This document shows positions 42,209 to 43,715 of a stretch of DNA of 43,715 bases, piece by piece. The notes beneath the pieces were generated by a model, which worked only from the letters and a program-made list of their open reading frames with translations, made no database searches and had not been told where the DNA came from. The DNA is from an uncultured SAR86 cluster bacterium (GTDB taxonomy: Bacteria; Pseudomonadota; Gammaproteobacteria; Magnimaribacterales; D2472): contig CACHRR010000006.1 of NCBI GenBank assembly GCA_902582355.1, forward strand, positions 1 through 43,715, given 5' to 3'. Each line of letters starts with the position of its first letter. Position 1 is the stretch's first letter. A program made the translations under genes and the position numbers.

Positions 42209-43470
42209 TGAAATCACAAAATAAAAATATTGATCAGATTGGAGTTCTTGCAAAGGAAGCATCAAAAGATCTTGCAAAAATTCCTTTTTCACAAAAAAAT
42301 GATGCTTTAAAGGCAATGGCAGCATTCATTTTGGAAGATAATAAATATATTTTGGAAGCAAATAAAATTGATCTTGAAAATGCAAAGTTAAAGAAAATGC
42401 CTGAATCATTTATTGATCGACTAATGCTAAATGAAGATCGTATTGAATCTATTGCGAACACATTAAAAGAAATTGAATCGTTTGAAGACCCTGTTGGAAA
42501 AATTATTGATTCGTGGGAGAGGCCTAATGGTCTAAATATATCAAGAGTATCAACTCCACTTGGTGTAATTGGGATAATTTACGAGAGCAGGCCTAATGTA
42601 ACCGCAGACGCTGGAGCTTTATGTTTAAAGTCTGGAAATGCTTCAATCTTGAGAGGTGGATCCGATAGCATAAATTCTTCTATAGCAATTCACGATAGCC
42701 TGTTGAAGGGCCTAAGACATGCTGACATTAACGAAAATGCTATTCAAATTATAAAAGATACCGATAGAAATATTGTTAAAAAGATGCTTCAAGGTATCAA
42801 CAAAACAATTGATGTAATTGTTCCTAGAGGTGGTAAAAATTTAGTAAGTGAAATTGAAAAGGAAGCAAAAGTTCCAGTTTTTGCACATTTAGAGGGTATT
42901 TGTCATATTTATATTGATAAAGAGGCTGAACCTAGAAAAGCAATAGAAATATGTATTAATGCAAAAATGCGAAGACCAGGGATTTGTGGAGCTGTGGAGA
43001 CAATCTTAGTTCATGAAAATATTACAACAACTTTCTTTTTAGAATTAGTTAAATCTTTATTATCTGAAGGTTGTGAGATTAGAGGATGCAAAAAATCTAG
43101 AGCATTATCTGAGGATATAATTGATGCAAAAGAAGAAGATTGGAGCACTGAGTATTTGGCACCAATTGTGAGCATAAAAATAGTTGATAATTATGAAGCG
43201 GCATTTAAGCATATTGAAAAATATTCATCAGGGCATACCGAATCAATAATTACAGAAAATATAAATTTAGCAAAAAAATTTCAACAAAACCTTGATAGCG
43301 CAATCTTGATGCACAATGCCTCCACTCAGTTTGCAGATGGTGGAGAGTTTGGTCTTGGTGGAGAGATTGGAATATCAACTGGAAAATTTCATGCTAGAGG
43401 TCCTGTTGGCATCAATCAATTAACTAGTTTTAAATATACTGTCTCTGGAGATGGGCATATTAGAAAGTAA
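42208..43470 (+). CDS. proA: Glutamate-5-semialdehyde dehydrogenase (gamma-glutamyl phosphate reductase)
   Basis: Second step of proline synthesis, NADPH-dependent reduction of gamma-glutamyl phosphate; 420 residues, E. coli 417. Motifs are GVIGIIYESRPNVTADAGALCLKSGNASILRGG, VPRGGKNLVSEIEKEAKVPVF, the catalytic cysteine in RRPGICGAVETILVH and the C-terminal NASTQFADGGEFGLGGEIGISTGKFHARGPVG. It is translationally coupled to proB by a one-base overlap; ProA and ProB act as a complex that protects the unstable intermediate. No clear terminator follows. Confidence 0.98.
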   Translation: MKSQNKNIDQIGVLAKEASKDLAKIPFSQKNDALKAMAAFILEDNKYILEANKIDLENAKLKKMPESFIDRLMLNEDRIESIANTLKEIESFEDPVGKIIDSWERPNGLNISRVSTPLGVIGIIYESRPNVTADAGALCLKSGNASILRGGSDSINSSIAIHDSLLKGLRHADINENAIQIIKDTDRNIVKKMLQGINKTIDVIVPRGGKNLVSEIEKEAKVPVFAHLEGICHIYIDKEAEPRKAIEICINAKMRRPGICGAVETILVHENITTTFFLELVKSLLSEGCEIRGCKKSRALSEDIIDAKEEDWSTEYLAPIVSIKIVDNYEAAFKHIEKYSSGHTESIITENINLAKKFQQNLDSAILMHNASTQFADGGEFGLGGEIGISTGKFHARGPVGINQLTSFKYTVSGDGHIRK

Positions 43471-43535
43471 ATTTTTGAAATAAAACTACAAAAAAATAAA
43501 TTTTTTTATGTAACAAAATATATTTTAACTAATAT

Positions 43536-43565
43536 TTGACAAATGTTAGCATTCTAATATTTAAT
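43536..43565 (+). promoter_or_regulatory. Promoter near the right edge, for a gene or RNA beyond the window
   Basis: -35 TTGACA (43536-43541), an 18 bp spacer and -10 TTTAAT (43560-43565). About 150 nt of non-coding transcript follow inside the window, including a 7 bp hairpin ATCTTAC/GTAAGAT at 43646-43665. No ORF of note begins; the target lies beyond the edge. Confidence 0.5.
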
Positions 43566-43715
43566 ATACTAAATCAATCGCTTTGATAGAATCTTGGTGT
43601 TTTTTGGGCACAGAAAACATGACATATATTCTATACGCCCGATAAATCTTACGCTTATGTAAGATGTAAAATACTAACGAATTAACACTAGAAAGTTACA
43701 GCTTTTATTTTAAAA

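Overview
The window is a compact, AT-rich (roughly two-thirds A+T by eye) gammaproteobacterial chromosome segment. The order queA-tgt-yajC-secD-secF next to suhB and trmJ is a classic gammaproteobacterial arrangement. Very short intergenic gaps, a large TonB-dependent receptor, many small secreted lipoproteins, a photolyase and a streamlined gene set suggest a surface-ocean oligotroph of the SAR86 type. That placement is inferred from gene content; no rRNA gene is present to prove it. There is no transposase, integrase gene, CRISPR array or rRNA.

Left part (1-13.6 kb): a PhrB-type photolyase, a secreted hydrolase, and a fused CinA-like/nucleotidyltransferase protein (probable NAD salvage). 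Then follow ribosomal protein bL33, pdxB and a carbohydrate operon: Na+/sugar symporter, secreted GH3 glucosidase and glucokinase, located downstream of pyruvate kinase. Together they would import and phosphorylate glucose released from beta-glucosides and feed it to lower glycolysis. Upstream of pyk lies a stand-alone structured RNA gene with a near-consensus sigma70 promoter, about 225 nt of transcript and its own terminator. Malate synthase G with a DUF1330 protein, and an FAD monooxygenase, complete this part.

Middle (14.7-31.6 kb): an envelope region of secreted proteins and lipoproteins (three duplicated-domain proteins, a CE1-like esterase, an M64-type metalloprotease lipoprotein with a partner gene) and a 1060-residue TonB-dependent receptor. 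Next come a GMC oxidoreductase/rhodanese/patatin operon, a steroid-5-alpha-reductase-like membrane protein, and an alanine dehydrogenase/amidase/SDR operon.

Right part (31.8-43.7 kb): small genes (NTF2-like, RRM protein, two tiny membrane proteins including an unlisted 36-residue one, a cupin). Then a roughly 0.8 kb insert lies between direct repeats that copy the 3' end of tRNA-Glu, with five phased TGACTAC repeats. After it come trmJ/suhB, secFD-yajC-tgt-queA, tRNA-Leu and proBA.

Four cross-cutting observations stand out. (1) At least nine genes have a -10-like hexamer exactly 5-6 nt before the start codon, which predicts leaderless mRNAs; terminators and divergent start codons are packed to match. 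(2) Three conserved housekeeping proteins lack residues normally needed for metal binding: the photolyase (Fe-S cysteines), Tgt (two of three zinc cysteines) and SuhB (two of four metal ligands). (3) The pyk-adjacent RNA carries six GGA motifs. (4) The tRNA-Glu insert looks like the remnant of an integrative element.
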